Source of the DNA: Himantopus leucocephalus
Lineage: Eukaryota; Chordata; Aves; Charadriiformes; Recurvirostridae
DNA: 64,000 nt
Direction of reading: 5' to 3'
Assembly: GCA_003993805.1 (NCBI GenBank)
Contig: RSEF01000001.1
Coordinates: 100,008,880 to 100,072,879, forward strand
Numbering within the stretch: position 1 is the stretch's first letter; each line of letters starts with the position of its first letter. Positions 24,847 through 38,788 of this stretch are shown piece after piece. A program made the translations under genes and the position numbers. Below the pieces are notes generated by a model. It saw only the letters and a list, made by a program, of their open reading frames with translations. It was not told the DNA's origin and searched no databases.

Positions 24847-27283
24847 TCCCTGCCAGTGATCCTCAGCAGCCAGAGCCACTGCTCTTCCTGTGCTCCTGAG
24901 GGCCCCGCAGTGCAGCTACAAAGAGGTGGTTCTTCTCCCTAGCACGGAGCTTCCTGTGCTGAGAATTGGTGAACATAGAGGAAACGGTATTGTTATTTGC
25001 TTTCTGACCATTGGCCTTGGGTATCGTGTTACTGTGGGAAGACAAACTCTATAGCAGAACTCGCACGACGTCTAAGCAGCGTGATTCTTCATGTCTGGTT
25101 CTGATCTCGCAATGAGATTTTTATCATTGGGAATTGGGGGAAGGATATTCTTAGTTTACCGCTTAAAGGATGCTCAACGTGTTCCAAAAAATCTCTTAAA
25201 ACAAATTACTCTTCCTCCCCGCTCTGTCCTTCCCCACATACCTAACAGCCTAAGACGACCTTTTCAGTAAAAGGCACTGGCAATCACTTCTCCCCTGCAG
25301 GGAGGGAAGGTAGGTAGGTACATTGCACTTTTATATTACAGCTCTGTTTCTCTAATAAAAGTACATCTATAGACACTTAGGCCAAGGTTGCTTTTTTTGC
25401 ACCACTGTTTTGTTTGTTTTTCAAACTGTTCTGGTACTATATTCCCCCCATACATAAATGAACACTGAAGGTCATTCCAATAGAGAGCTGTGGGATTCTG
25501 TTTAGAGCCAGAGTCGTCCCTGAATTTTTACAAGGTCCTTAAAGACATTTCCCCAAGCTACTACTGTCTGTCTTCCCATGTGATGAAGACTGCTGCCTTA
25601 TACCAGCAAAAACAGCTTCCCCAGATATAAGCTGAACCTACCTGGAAATTAATGCACTGAATTACATTTTATCAGAAAAATGTTAGCCTCCCCAAACTTT
25701 GAAGCCGCCAAGCTGAAATGAGTTGTTGACCATTTGCCTGTTCTAAGAACAGAACTCTCCCCCACAACTACTTTCACAGCAGATTTCTGTATTTCCATGG
25801 CTGTGCTGAAATATGCCTGGAAGCTCTTCAGTTCTGTGGTCAAATAGATGCAAGACATCCATGAATGGAGGGAATCATTGGCAGGCAGGCAAATAGTGGG
25901 TGCCATTTAACTGCGAAGAGGCATAGCACCCATTAGTGACTCAAAGGAAAAGCTGGGTAAGTTCAAAAAGAACATTAGGCAACCTGAGTTCACAGTTCTT
26001 ATATTCAGAAAAGCCAGAAGCAGCAATGTAATGAAAACTTCATCTCTGCTGGCTGTTGTTGCTGCAGTTATACTTTCCAAAAGTCACTTTGTCAGACACT
26101 TTCAGACAGCTACCTGCACCTTGGCCAAAGCAGCTCCTGCGTCAGTGCTGTGTGGTTTAGCGGTTAAGCACAACAACCATTTCTCATGTTTAGAGGCAGG
26201 TCCAAGATGCAAAGATCACATTCAGATCCCTGCAGTGTGAGACATACCATAGTTTCAGCCATAGAATCTGTGGGTGACATAGCTCAGCACTAAATGGCAG
26301 AGGCAGCAAGAAATAATCGTCCAAGTCATAAAAATCAGAAGCTTTCAGAGTCACTTGGGGTTTAATTGGGAGCAATGCACCCAGGCACCCAGAAGGATCT
26401 AGGGTCATTTTAGAAACCAAGACATGAAAACTCCTGATAAATGGAAAGGGACAATCCCCCACAGCATGTGATGCAACCTAGTCTAGTTATCTTTGTGGTA
26501 AGGCCTAATGTTTTGGGGTTTGGATTTATATTTTTTTTGCTAAAGATTCTGCTTGCTCTCTGATGGTGAAGAGGATGTCTGAAAATTGTGTTCGTGTTTC
26601 TTTAGTTAGCCTTTTGGTTTTTTGAGTCTTTGGATTACTAGTCTAGCCACAGCACAGTAACTTACTGCATGACTGTGAAGAGTGGAAAGGTTGTGTATGG
26701 GCGATTTGGCAGGGGGAGGGTTGATGCGGTGTTTGTTATTTTTGGAAGCCCAAACTCTCAGTCTGGTACTAGAGCTGGAGCCAGACAGCATGGTAATATT
26801 GTGGCAAGAGCCACAATATTGTGGCTGCCCTTGTACCCAAGGCAGCTGATCCAAACGGCTGAGCTGCTTGACCTGGTTTTTCTCCATCCATCTCTGGCAC
26901 AGCCCTGAAGCTGGTTTTAAGTGTCCTTCAGTGTTAGATTGTTTCCTCCTCAGCTCAGAAGACATGTGTTTGAGACCCTGTTTTACTTGAAGTCCTAGAG
27001 TACCATGAACAACTGCATGATATCCGGTTTCCTTTGTGTCATTTCTCACTTGCTATCTTTCTTTTTTTAGCCATTCTGCAAGAGCCCTGGTAAGGGATTC
27101 TATATGTATATCATACCTCTAGCAGAGGGACTTAGCCTCACCCTCCTCCCGCCCAGTTACTGATGTACCAAATGCTGATTTTAGCGACCCTCCTGGGTGT
27201 TGCAGAGTATGCTGCCACGTAGTTGCTCAATGGTTATTAGTGGCTCAGCCCCCAGGCAGAGCACAGTTTTGCAAATGTTGGCA
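24847..27283. other. Intergenic DNA between the CD200R-like copy and a CR1
   Basis: The first 250 bp are the duplicated CD200R promoter block. The rest has no recognisable exon. A short perfect hairpin (11-bp arms, 4-nt loop) sits at 26795-26820. Confidence 0.4.
26795..26820. repeat. Short inverted repeat
   Basis: AATATTGTGGC, loop AAGA, then GCCACAATATT: 11-bp perfect arms, overlapping the 14-bp palindrome CCACAATATTGTGG (26811-26824). No associated gene. Confidence 0.75.
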
Positions 27284-27346
27284 TCTGGGCTTGCGCACGC
27301 TCGCAGCCCAGAAGNTCTGGGCTTGCGCACGCTCGCAGCCCAGAAG
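27284..27346. repeat. 31-bp duplication around a single N (probable unmerged contig overlap)
   Basis: Bases 27284-27314 and 27316-27346 are identical, with one N between. The duplicated segment is the CR1 stretch containing GCAGCCCAGAAG. This is most simply two contig ends that overlap but were not collapsed, rather than a biological tandem repeat. Confidence 0.85.
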
Positions 27347-27975
27347 GCCAACCGCATCCTGGGCCGCATCAAAAGAAGCGTGGCCAGCAGGTCGAGAGAG
27401 GGGATTCTGCCCCTCTAGTCCGTTCTTGTGAGACCCCACCTGGAGCGCTGTGTCCAGCTCTGGAGTCCTCAGCACAAGAAGGACACGGACCTGTTGGAGC
27501 GGGTCCAGAGGGGGGCCATGAAGATGATCAGAGGGCTGGAGCACCTCTCCTATGAGGACAGGCTGAGAGAGTTGGGGTTGTTCAGCCTGGAGAAGAGAAG
27601 GCTCCGGGGAGACCTTATAGCAGCCTTCCAGTATCTGAAGGGGGCCTGCAAGAAAGCTGGAGAGGGACTTTTTACAAGGGCACGTAGTGATAGGATGAGG
27701 GGTAATGGCTTCAAACTGGAAGAGGGGAGACTCAGATTAGATATCAGGAAGAAATTTTAACCTCTGGGGGTGGTGAGGCACTGGAACGGGTTGCCGAGAG
27801 AAGCTGTGGATGCCCCATCCCTGGAGGTGTTCAAGGCCAGGCTGGATGGGGCTTTGAGCAACCTGGTCTAGTGGGAGATGTCCTTGCCCGTGGCAGGGGG
27901 GTTGGAACTAGATGATCTGTAAGGTCCTTTCCAACCTAAACCATTCTGTGATTTTGTGATTCTGTGATTCATGCT
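27316..27975 (+). mobile_element. CR1 LINE, 5'-truncated 3' fragment
   Basis: The C-terminal part of CR1 ORF2 (ARSQPRR/KANRILGRIK start, [20 protein letters not shown] in frame) and the 3' UTR with GGTTGGAACTAGATGATC, ending in TTCTGTGATTTTGTGATTCTGTGATTC. Broken by a stop before RPHLE (27417-27419) and another after RKKF at 27758-27760. Confidence 0.93.
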
Positions 27976-30042
27976 CTTGCTGCTGTGCAAGCCCTCTCTG
28001 AGGGCTTTTGTCAGGGCCCAGGCTCTAGCTGCATTTTCCTCTCCATCTCCTGGTCAAAGCAAGCAACAACACTTACTTTCAAAAGTTCTTGGGTTTTTTT
28101 TGAATGATAGACTGTATCACATTCAAAACAAAACATTTAACTTTCAGGCATGTTCATTGTTGCTTTCTAGTATTGATGTGGTAAGTTTGTGTTAACTTTT
28201 AGGTGGAGCATTTGTAATTCCTGAACTAGGGCATTTCCTTTAGGGAGTGAAGAGGAAGGCATTTGCTGAAGCTATTACTGGATTTATAAATTACCGCATA
28301 AACACTTCGCCTGCATCAGAAATGCTTTAGGGCCAGACCAGTAGAGGTTTGCTGCAGCAGAGGTCAGATCCGGTACAAACAGAAGAGATTCATCAAATTT
28401 GAGATTAATATCAAAACTAGAATTTCAGTTCTGTGAAGCCAGCGGGAACTAATCTTCATCTAGGACTAGCGGTGTTGGCTGCCACATGAACAATAATGCC
28501 TCTCTCTTCAGTTACTTCACTTGAGAACTTTTAAAAAACTTTCCCACTACTGAATGTTTTATATTTTTTTTTACTTTTTAATTTAAATATTTTTTTTGTC
28601 TCAGAATGTCCAGCCCTTGAGAGGTTTGTGGCTTTGAATTCCTTCTTGAGCAGAGACACTTTTTTCCCCCCTAAATAGAATAGTTTGCACAGAGGAAAAT
28701 GCAGAGCTGCTTAGTATTTTATACAAGTAATTTAGCCTTTAAAACTGCCCAGCCTATTAACTCTAGTTCCTAAACTACCTTCTAAGTGGAAGAATGTAGG
28801 CTGTACTTTAGGAGAAATCATAGATTCAGACACAGTCAGTAGTGCTGTTTATGTCACGAAAAAGCAGAAAGGTTCGTGCATGCGCTCTGTCCTTTCTGGC
28901 GTGCTTCCTGGTGACAATATTTGGTCTTGGTTCCTCTTCTTGGAAATGAAGCTCAAAGGCCAGCTGGCTTTGGCTCACAGGACCCGAACCGACTGCCCCA
29001 AGCGCACACAAGGAGCCCTCCCTGCTCTCCCAGAACTCCATCTCCAGCTGGTCCCACAGCTACTCTTCTCCAAGGGGTATCTGAAATGAATCATGGTTTG
29101 ACCTGTTGCATGATGCTGGGATAGAGAAGATCAGACCAGGCAAGACAACTGGTGTCACTACTTCCTTCCAGCTTTGTGCTCCTCACCATTCTTTGGGACT
29201 TAGGTTAGTGTCAATGGTTATAGATTCTCTCCTTCATACTCCAGATGAATGACTGTCAGAGTTTGTAATTTCAACTAAATTATTTTTGTAGTCATTCCCT
29301 AACATCTGAACTACATAACCCACAACTGAAAAGAGACATCTGCTGCCACAGCCATGAGTCATAGGCAATTTTAGTCTGAATGCCTAATGTTTGGCAATAT
29401 AATAGGGAATAGAAAGTGGAGTCTTTCAGGGGAGACACAAAGCAGGCTTAAATGATATTTTACCAGGTCTGTCCACAGTAGCCTGCCATTTCCAGTCTCT
29501 GCACAGTCTGCCTGCAGTGAACCTAGGCTGCAGTTTGGTCCAGGAAAAAAAAAACCTGCCTTCCATTGAAATGCACACTTCTGATCTTCAGGTTTTAGAT
29601 ATGGGTCTACTGGATGCTCTTGTCTATCCAGCCCTTTGCTAAAATTAGATGTATTCAGAAGGTCGTATGACATTTCAATTTGTTCCTGTCACCTATGTAG
29701 GTATTGTCACATTAAAAATGGAGACTTAATTAGTGGCTGGGGCGCTAGCCTGTGAACTGGGCACCTCTGTTCACATCATCACACCTGCAGATATACTGTT
29801 AAATGGGCCGGTTGGTTTCTTCTGCTGCCTTCCCTCCTGTGTCTGGCCGGCTGTTCTGGGAGTAGTGTGCTGGAGGACATGTGCCTGGTCAGGGTAACTA
29901 CTGTAGGGTGATTTCAAGCAGGCAAGCCTGCCAGCGGCGGTGAGCTATGTGGGACACCAAGGCAAAGATACCTAAGAGCATTTGCTCTGTTTCGTGTGTC
30001 ACAGTTTGGCACAGAAATGTGGAAATCTGCCTCCTGGGGTGG
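27976..30042. other. Intergenic DNA, no gene recognised
   Basis: Only short open frames. Low-complexity T and A runs occur around 28.56-28.60 kb. No element or exon could be supported. Confidence 0.45.
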
Positions 30043-30529
30043 TGTTGTGGTTTAACCCCAGCGTGCAGGTAGCACCACGCAGCCGCTTGCGCAGTTCTCC
30101 CCCTTCCCCGAGAATAGCAGGGAGAAGAGAGAGGAAAGGAGGAGAAAGGGAAAGGAAAAAAACTGGTGGGTTGAGATAAAAGACAGTTTAATAGAACAAT
30201 AACAGAAAAGGAAAATAACAATAATAAAAATGACACAAGTCACTCACCGCCCAGTGAATTGGCACAGTCCTGAGCAGTGATTGTGGATTTCCCCCCGACT
30301 AGCCAACCCCCATTTATACCCTGAGCATGACAGCTATGGTATGGAATACTCCATTGGCCATTCCATCATTCTGCAAGTGCTTCTTCTCAGCTTATAAGGT
30401 GAACTGAAGAGAGTCATTGAAAACCATAAACATGGCTTAGCGACAACTAAAACAGTATGTATTATTGACATGCCTTTCACAGCAATCACTAGAAAGGAGA
30501 TTAACTCCTTCCCAGCTGAAACCAGGACA
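30043..30529 (-). mobile_element. Solo LTR, same family as the one at 9.9 kb, opposite orientation
   Basis: A 487-bp solo LTR. On the minus strand it begins TGTCCTGGTTTCAGCTGGGA, has a TATAAATGGGGG box, then ATTAAACTGTCTTTTATCTC and CAACCCACCAG, and ends CTGGGGTTAAACCACAACA. Flanks carry GGTGG (30038-30042) and AGTGG (30530-30534), a 5-bp target duplication with one mismatch. The ends are shared with the 9905-10448 LTR but the middle has diverged. Confidence 0.85.
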
Positions 30530-30984
30530 AGTGGTTATGAGCATCTCTGGCCAGTGTGGTTTTTCTGTTACAAGATTCAACACAGATTTCAATTAAATTA
30601 GATTACTGCATTACCACAAAAAAAAAAAAAAATTAAAAAAAAGCAGTGTTCTTGAAATAATTCTTGGGAGGTTTATTTTTCTGCTTTTTTTCTCTATATT
30701 TACTTATTGTTATTCGCACCACTGGGGGTGACAGGAGAGAGGTCTGCTCTGTAGGCTTCAAACTGGTTTGGAACCAAATAAAGGTCATTTGTAGATTTAT
30801 TTGGGAGCACTCTTCTACGTACGCGCACAACAGCCAGTGACTGTGGGCTGTCCTGAGCTATGCACGTCTGAGCTGCTGTGTTTAAGAGGATGTAATTTAC
30901 AGGACTAAAGTGGAATACAGGGGGTTTTCCCTAGGTTTACACCATTAACCCAACTCTCACTGGTAACTGCTTTCATTGTTCTTG

Positions 30985-31565
30985 TGTGCTCACAGCCCAC
31001 AAAGCCAACCACATCCTGGGCTGCATCAGAAGAAGCCTGGCCAGCAGGTCGAGGGAGGGGATTTGCCCATCTACGCCGTTCTCGTGAGACCCCACCTGGA
31101 GCGGAGCCACCAACATAAGAAGGACATGGACCTGTTGGAGCAGGTCCACAGGTGGGCCACAAAGATGATCAGAGGGCTGGAGCACCTCTCCTGCGAGGAC
31201 AGGCTGAGAGAGTTGGGGTTGTTCAGCCTGGAGAAGAGAAGGCTCCGGGGAGACCTTATAGCAGCCTTCCAGTATCTGAAGGGGACCTGCAAGAAAGCTG
31301 GAGAGGGATTTTTTACAAGGGCGTGTAGTGATAGGATGGGGGGTAATGGCTTCAAACTGGAAGAGGGGAGACTCAGATTAGGTATCAGGAAGAAGTTTTT
31401 CACTGTGAGGGTGGTGGGGCGCTGGAACAGGTTGCCCAGAGAAGCTGTGGATGCCCCATCCCTGGAGGTGTTCAAGGCCAGGCTGGATGGGGCTTCGAGC
31501 AGCCTGGTCTAGCGGGAGGTGTCCCTGCCTTATATTCTTAACGGTCCCTCCTGGCCTTAAACCTA
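30985..31565 (+). mobile_element. CR1 LINE, 5'-truncated, just upstream of GTPBP8
   Basis: A CR1 3' fragment with one long frame ([18 protein letters not shown] .. DGASSSLV, stop 31510-31512), followed by a degraded 3' UTR without a clear octamer tail. It starts at almost the same ORF2 position as the 27.3-kb copy. It ends within about 40 bp of the GC-rich GTPBP8 promoter. Confidence 0.9.
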
Positions 31566-31603
31566 TTCACTGCCGGAGTTAAACCGGCCAGACGAACTCC
31601 TGG

Positions 31604-31670
31604 GGCGCGGGGCGGGGCGGAAGGGGCGGGGCGGTGCCACCGCCCCGCCCCTTCCGCCCCGCCCCGCGCC
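31604..31670. repeat. Perfect 33-bp-arm palindrome of GC boxes in the GTPBP8 5' UTR or promoter
   Basis: The left arm 31604-31636 is the exact reverse complement of the right arm 31638-31670, with one C between. Each arm holds two GGGGCGG boxes around a GGAAGG core. The right arm ends 14 bases before the GTPBP8 ATG at 31685. If transcribed, the leader could form a very stable hairpin. It could be real or a sequencing or assembly fold-back. Confidence 0.9.
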
Positions 31671-31684
31671 AGGCGCCTTCCGGG

Positions 31685-34409
<2,725 letters not shown>

Positions 34410-34574
34410 AAAGACTGGCTCCTGATCTGCTTGGCTTACCCAGAACAAAAGGTACCAAAACTAGAGGTGTGGATTTTTGCTGTAGATAACCCAAGGTACT
34501 AGAATTTATTTTTTTATAAACTTGTATAAATTTTTGGATAAATTATAATATTTGTGAGGTTAAGCTTTTTGTTT

Positions 34575-34580
34575 AATAAA
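34575..34580 (+). terminator. Poly-A signal AATAAA of GTPBP8
   Basis: The first canonical AATAAA, 166 bases after the GTPBP8 stop codon. Confidence 0.75.
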
Positions 34581-36165
34581 TTCATCGATTCAGGAAGTTT
34601 GCGTATGAATGAATCCAAGTTATACAAAACTGGTTTATAAAACCTACATGATTGTTGTGAGAAGAAAAAAGCAAAGAGAACCTCCAAAGAGAAGCTAAGT
34701 TTTAATGCAGCATTTCTTCTGCCTCCAGCTAAATGTTCAAAAAGCCACCACTGTGTGCCTAAGCTCTGCTATATTCAGGATACTAGAGATAGTCTAGTAA
34801 TCTCATTAAAAAAAGGCATTTAGTTTAGAAAAGAAAAACTATAGCCCTAACATTAAGCAAACTGTACTTGCCCTGGTGAATTGAATGATACACGGAGGTT
34901 TGCTTCCCTCAGCTTATATAGCAGGGGCCAAAACGAGCAGCTGTGCAACCTGCCTGCTCTAAGGCCATCTGGAGTGGAAATAGCCAACGTGTCTGTGAAG
35001 GTGTGTTTAGGTTTTCTTGTGTATGTTACTTTTGTAACTCCTCTGCATTGTGCGTTCAGTAGGTGCAGCGTGATAGCACACCCCACTCGCGTACATTGAG
35101 TTCTCCCTGTTCCAAGTGGATGAAGGAAAGGACGCATCTTTAATGGAATCTGCTTTTTGATCACTGATGGCTTGAAACAGAGTGGAATAAATGACTGACA
35201 CCTAGGAGAACCCTCTCCTCCTGCACTTCATCATCTGTCAGTGCTGCATCTACCTTCCGTTTTAAATCCAGCATGAAGTTCTGCAGCTGCACTCAGAGGA
35301 ACTGCCAGAGATGTGACACATTGTCCGTTATCTGCATCTGTTCTACCCTGGCAGCTGAAGCACAATACTGATGTCCTGTACGCTTTTGGAGCACTGCAAC
35401 AGCTGGCAGAGCTGTGTCCCGCAGCAGCTAAGAGCACCTGAAGTTGGCTTGTTACAAGGCACAGAATTGGAAAAAAAAAAAGGACTGCCATCGATAGCAG
35501 CAGTTGTTACAAAAGAATTTAGACTAAAGCTATTAAGTGCCTATGTCAAACTCTGGCACTCAATCTGGTCATGTCTTAACATTGCCAAATGTGTGTATGG
35601 AGCTGTCAAAGTTACTTACATTAAGTGATAAAACCTCAAGAAAGGACAGGTCTTTTGTGAACCACTCTGAGGTATTGCTAGTGTTTTGTTTCCTTATGGA
35701 ATTTCTTCTGACTCTAATTAGACATGAAGTGAGGTCTGTTTTCAGCATACATGGAGGAAGTGGGGTGGGTGGGGAATGCAGTAGAAACATATGGATCTCT
35801 GGTTTCCGCATCTTAGAGATCAAACCTGTAAATCTTTAATATTTTATCTCTAATCCCAAAGCGCTCCAGAGCAAACCAGCCCATAGGATGCTTGATCCTA
35901 GAGGGAAGTGCAGTAGTATCTAGACAGATGGAACAGGTGCAAGTGAACACTTCAGGAATAATCTTTTCTTAGTATCTTAAAAACGGGATCTTCCAAAAGC
36001 ATCAGTCTCGCCAAGGATGTCGTTCTCAAGGCCTCAGCCATGACTGAAGAGCCTCTGAAAATAAGTCTGTGTACGTAAAAGAAAATGCAGTTCTGTTTTC
36101 AGTCCTTCTTGAGAACAAAACACCTTACGGTGCCAGGAAGTCTTTCATTAACCGCTTAAATACAT
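34581..36165. other. GTPBP8 downstream region
   Basis: No assignable gene. On the minus strand an AG-bounded open stretch from about 35277 to a stop at 35161-35163 (including KRKVDAALTDDEVQEERVLL) has a coding-like look, but I could not connect it to other exons. A minus-strand ATTAAA near 35835 could end the unidentified gene described next. Confidence 0.3.
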
Positions 36166-37199
36166 TCAGTATTTCTGGTAAATCCATTTGTATAAAAAGT
36201 CCTTTGAAATGGCAGCAGACTGAACTGGACCCCATGATCCTGCAGGTATGTATAGTTGCCATGAGGTGTCCTTAGTGGAAGCCACACGGAGCTAGGTCAG
36301 ACAGTTTCTTACAGCTATACTAGAAACAGTAGGTACAGTCTGACCCTGAAGAACCAGCTTTACCTTTGGACTCATCTGGGTTTTCTGCTGTATTCATCAG
36401 AAGATCTTCATTAACAAATGCTTCAAATACTGCAATAACTCGCATTTTCCTCAGCCATCTGCAGGAGTGAACACCACAGTTTTGTTACACGCAAGAATCG
36501 GTGCCCCTGTGACAGTGTTGAGGTTTAGGCTGGGCTGGAGACTAAATGAATGGCAGATGCTCTCTTTTAAGGTAGAACAAAACCAGTTTTCTTTTCAGTT
36601 AAGTCTCTTCTAACTATAAGCATCAGTCCTTATCACTGCTAGAAGCAGACACTGAAAATCATACTGTTCATTTCGGAGAATGCAGTTAGTTAGAAGAGGC
36701 TTAACTGAAAAGAAAATTGGTTTTGTTCTTCCTCAAACCAAAAAATCAAGTATTCTCCTTCACTTAAACATTAAAACTTACATTTAAGTGTCTTCACGGG
36801 AACATGCTTTGGGTAGACAGGCACCTGATGCACTAGCAGACTTTCTTGCCAAGTTCTTAGCAACGTGCTGTGTTGCTGAGTGAGGAACTGCGCTTTCTCA
36901 GGCCAGGGCCACAAAAGCTTTCCCTTTTTCCCCACTCATTGATTGATGGCGGGCCTGGCAGCATACTGAAGCAGTAGAGACCATTTCAGTTTTAAATGCT
37001 TTTGATGTCTTAAATTGTTTGCAGTGTATACACCACACTGCAGGCACCCGGCATTATCTTGTAAAGCTTTGCCTCTTCTGCACCTGTCACTTGCAGAAGT
37101 GATGTTGAGTACAGGCTTTTATGGAAAAGGATTTACCTTGCGCATCTCTCCGGTCTTTCAATGGTACTTTCTCCTTTTTCTTTCTCTGCTGTGTTTGGT
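36166..37199 (-). CDS. Unidentified minus-strand gene, three linked 3' exons
   Basis: Not recognised. Three open segments on the minus strand are bounded by AG and GT and join in phase: 37199-37137 (acceptor after CTAG, donor GTAAAT), 36458-36364 (acceptor CTCCTGCAG, donor GTAAAG) and 36239-36166 (acceptor CCTGCAG, stop TGA 36168-36166). The joined frame reads through ..KGESTIERPERC, then WLRKMRVIAVFEAFVNEDLL, then ..SAAISKDFLYKWIYQKY and stop. The middle exon has the hydrophobic/charged spacing of a folded helix rather than noise. The first exon is open in a second frame too, so the 5' link is unsure. Upstream exons and promoter are not located; they may lie toward TAF13. A non-coding RNA or chance frames remain possible. 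Confidence 0.35.
36571..36732. repeat. Long imperfect inverted repeat (46-bp arms, 70-bp loop)
   Basis: Arms 36571-36616 and 36687-36732 match with about three mismatches, including 20 exact bases ACTGAAAAG/CTTTTCAGT around TTCAGTTAAG. It lies between GTPBP8 and TAF13, inside an intron of the unidentified minus-strand gene if that gene is real. It could be an eroded palindromic DNA transposon or a hairpin RNA. Confidence 0.85.
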
Positions 37200-38782
37200 C
37201 TAGTCTGCCAGCATAACCCTGGCACTACAAAGCTAGTATTTTCACCATATTCTTGCAGCTGTTACGTCAGTAATTCTGTTAATATTAATGAAGTAACCTA
37301 AACAGGTTTCTTGGTTATTTTAAAAAGCAGAGGAGGGGGGGAGGGTTAGCAGGTAGACCTTTCAGATTTAGCCTCTCTGAGGCATTTACACAAAGAGGCA
37401 ACATGCACTAAGGCAGGAAGAGCTCTGGTTTACTGCCACTTCGAAGGTTGTTTCGGTGTTGCCTTCTTTCACTCTTTATTTTGTCTAAGGTCTTGCTCCT
37501 TGGGCTCAGCATTGTTTTCAGACTCTGCTCAGAACGAGGACGTATTGCAGTAGGAGCACTCTGGGACAGTATGAAACAAATTTTGGATACCAAACAGAAC
37601 ATGCCAAGTGTTAAATACAGACAATTCGTTCTGCATTAAGTGGGGTGGCTGCCCATGAGAAGGAAGATACTGCTACCTCAATTACCAAAGTTCCTGGCAA
37701 AAGAGGAAACGGAAACTTTAGCGGCAGCTAATGTTTTCAGTCTGTATCACTGCCTAACCCTACTTGTGCTTGAGATTACTTTTAGTACCTGCTTATCCCA
37801 GCTATAAAACGATACTGTATTTTATGGAGAAATTGTAACTGTTTCTGTGCAAGCAGGGACAAACTCAGGGAGACATACAGCTTCTTACATCACTCTCCTG
37901 CTTAAGTGTTTTGGAAACAGAGCAAGACCAGAACCCATTTACAGAAGCAGCTGAGGAGGGAGGAATAAGTTGTGGCTTAACCAAAAGGTTTTATTAAACA
38001 ATGATTAAATGATGATTAGACAGTGGTCAAACACTCTACTCCTTACTAGATTTCTAATAATTAAGCTAGTTTGTAGACAATATGCTTTAGATCTAATGCA
38101 AAATGTTTTTAACCTCGCTGTAGATATCAGATGCCAGGTACAGGATCTCTCAACCTCGTGGACTGACCTTGAGAGGCATCAAGGGGAGATCGCCGCCGTG
38201 CAGCCTACTGCCGTGCAAGAGAGCTTAGTGGGCTGTGGTGGCTGCAGATATTTATAGTGTAAAGTTACTGACTTGTAGTCAAACTCCCCTTTGGTGTACA
38301 TGCAACAGTGCCACCCCAGCAGCTGTAGTTCCATCTGGTCCCAGCTCAGGCTGGTACTGTTAGCTCCTGATAAGACACGACTTAAATTCCTTAAGATCCT
38401 GAGAAGATATGGCCTAGCACAATTTCTCAAGGTTTGTACAACAGGGCTGACTTCACTCAGGGCTACTTGTCCGTGACGCCTGAATCAAAGTACTGGTAAT
38501 TCAGTCAGAGTGGGTGCACCTGTCACAGAGGCATGACTTGCCTCTGCAGCCCTCTATGTGTAAGAAGCCACCCTCTCCACAACATACTATAGCCAGTCCT
38601 GTAACTTCCTTTTATTCTCACCTGATGCATTCACAGCCAGTTGGCACCTAAAAACACCACCAATAAAAAGTAAAGTAAGCATCCCTCCCTTACCTACCCA
38701 AGTGATTTTAATACCAGGTTTGGTAACTGCAATTTGATCTGCTCCTAGGAACTAGCCAAAGCATTAAGCGTGTATGCACAGA

Positions 38783-38788
38783 TTTATT
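38783..38788 (-). terminator. Possible minus-strand poly-A signal (AATAAA)
   Basis: TTTATT on the plus strand. It would end a transcript carrying the candidate exons at 40933-40696 and 39462-39373. Speculative without RNA data. Confidence 0.3.

Noticed and set aside
37448..37639. A plus-strand frame with a membrane-like stretch, and the opposite-strand basic frame
   Set aside because: Each is plausible by eye, but neither has a pair of splice sites that joins in phase to the neighbouring candidate exons.
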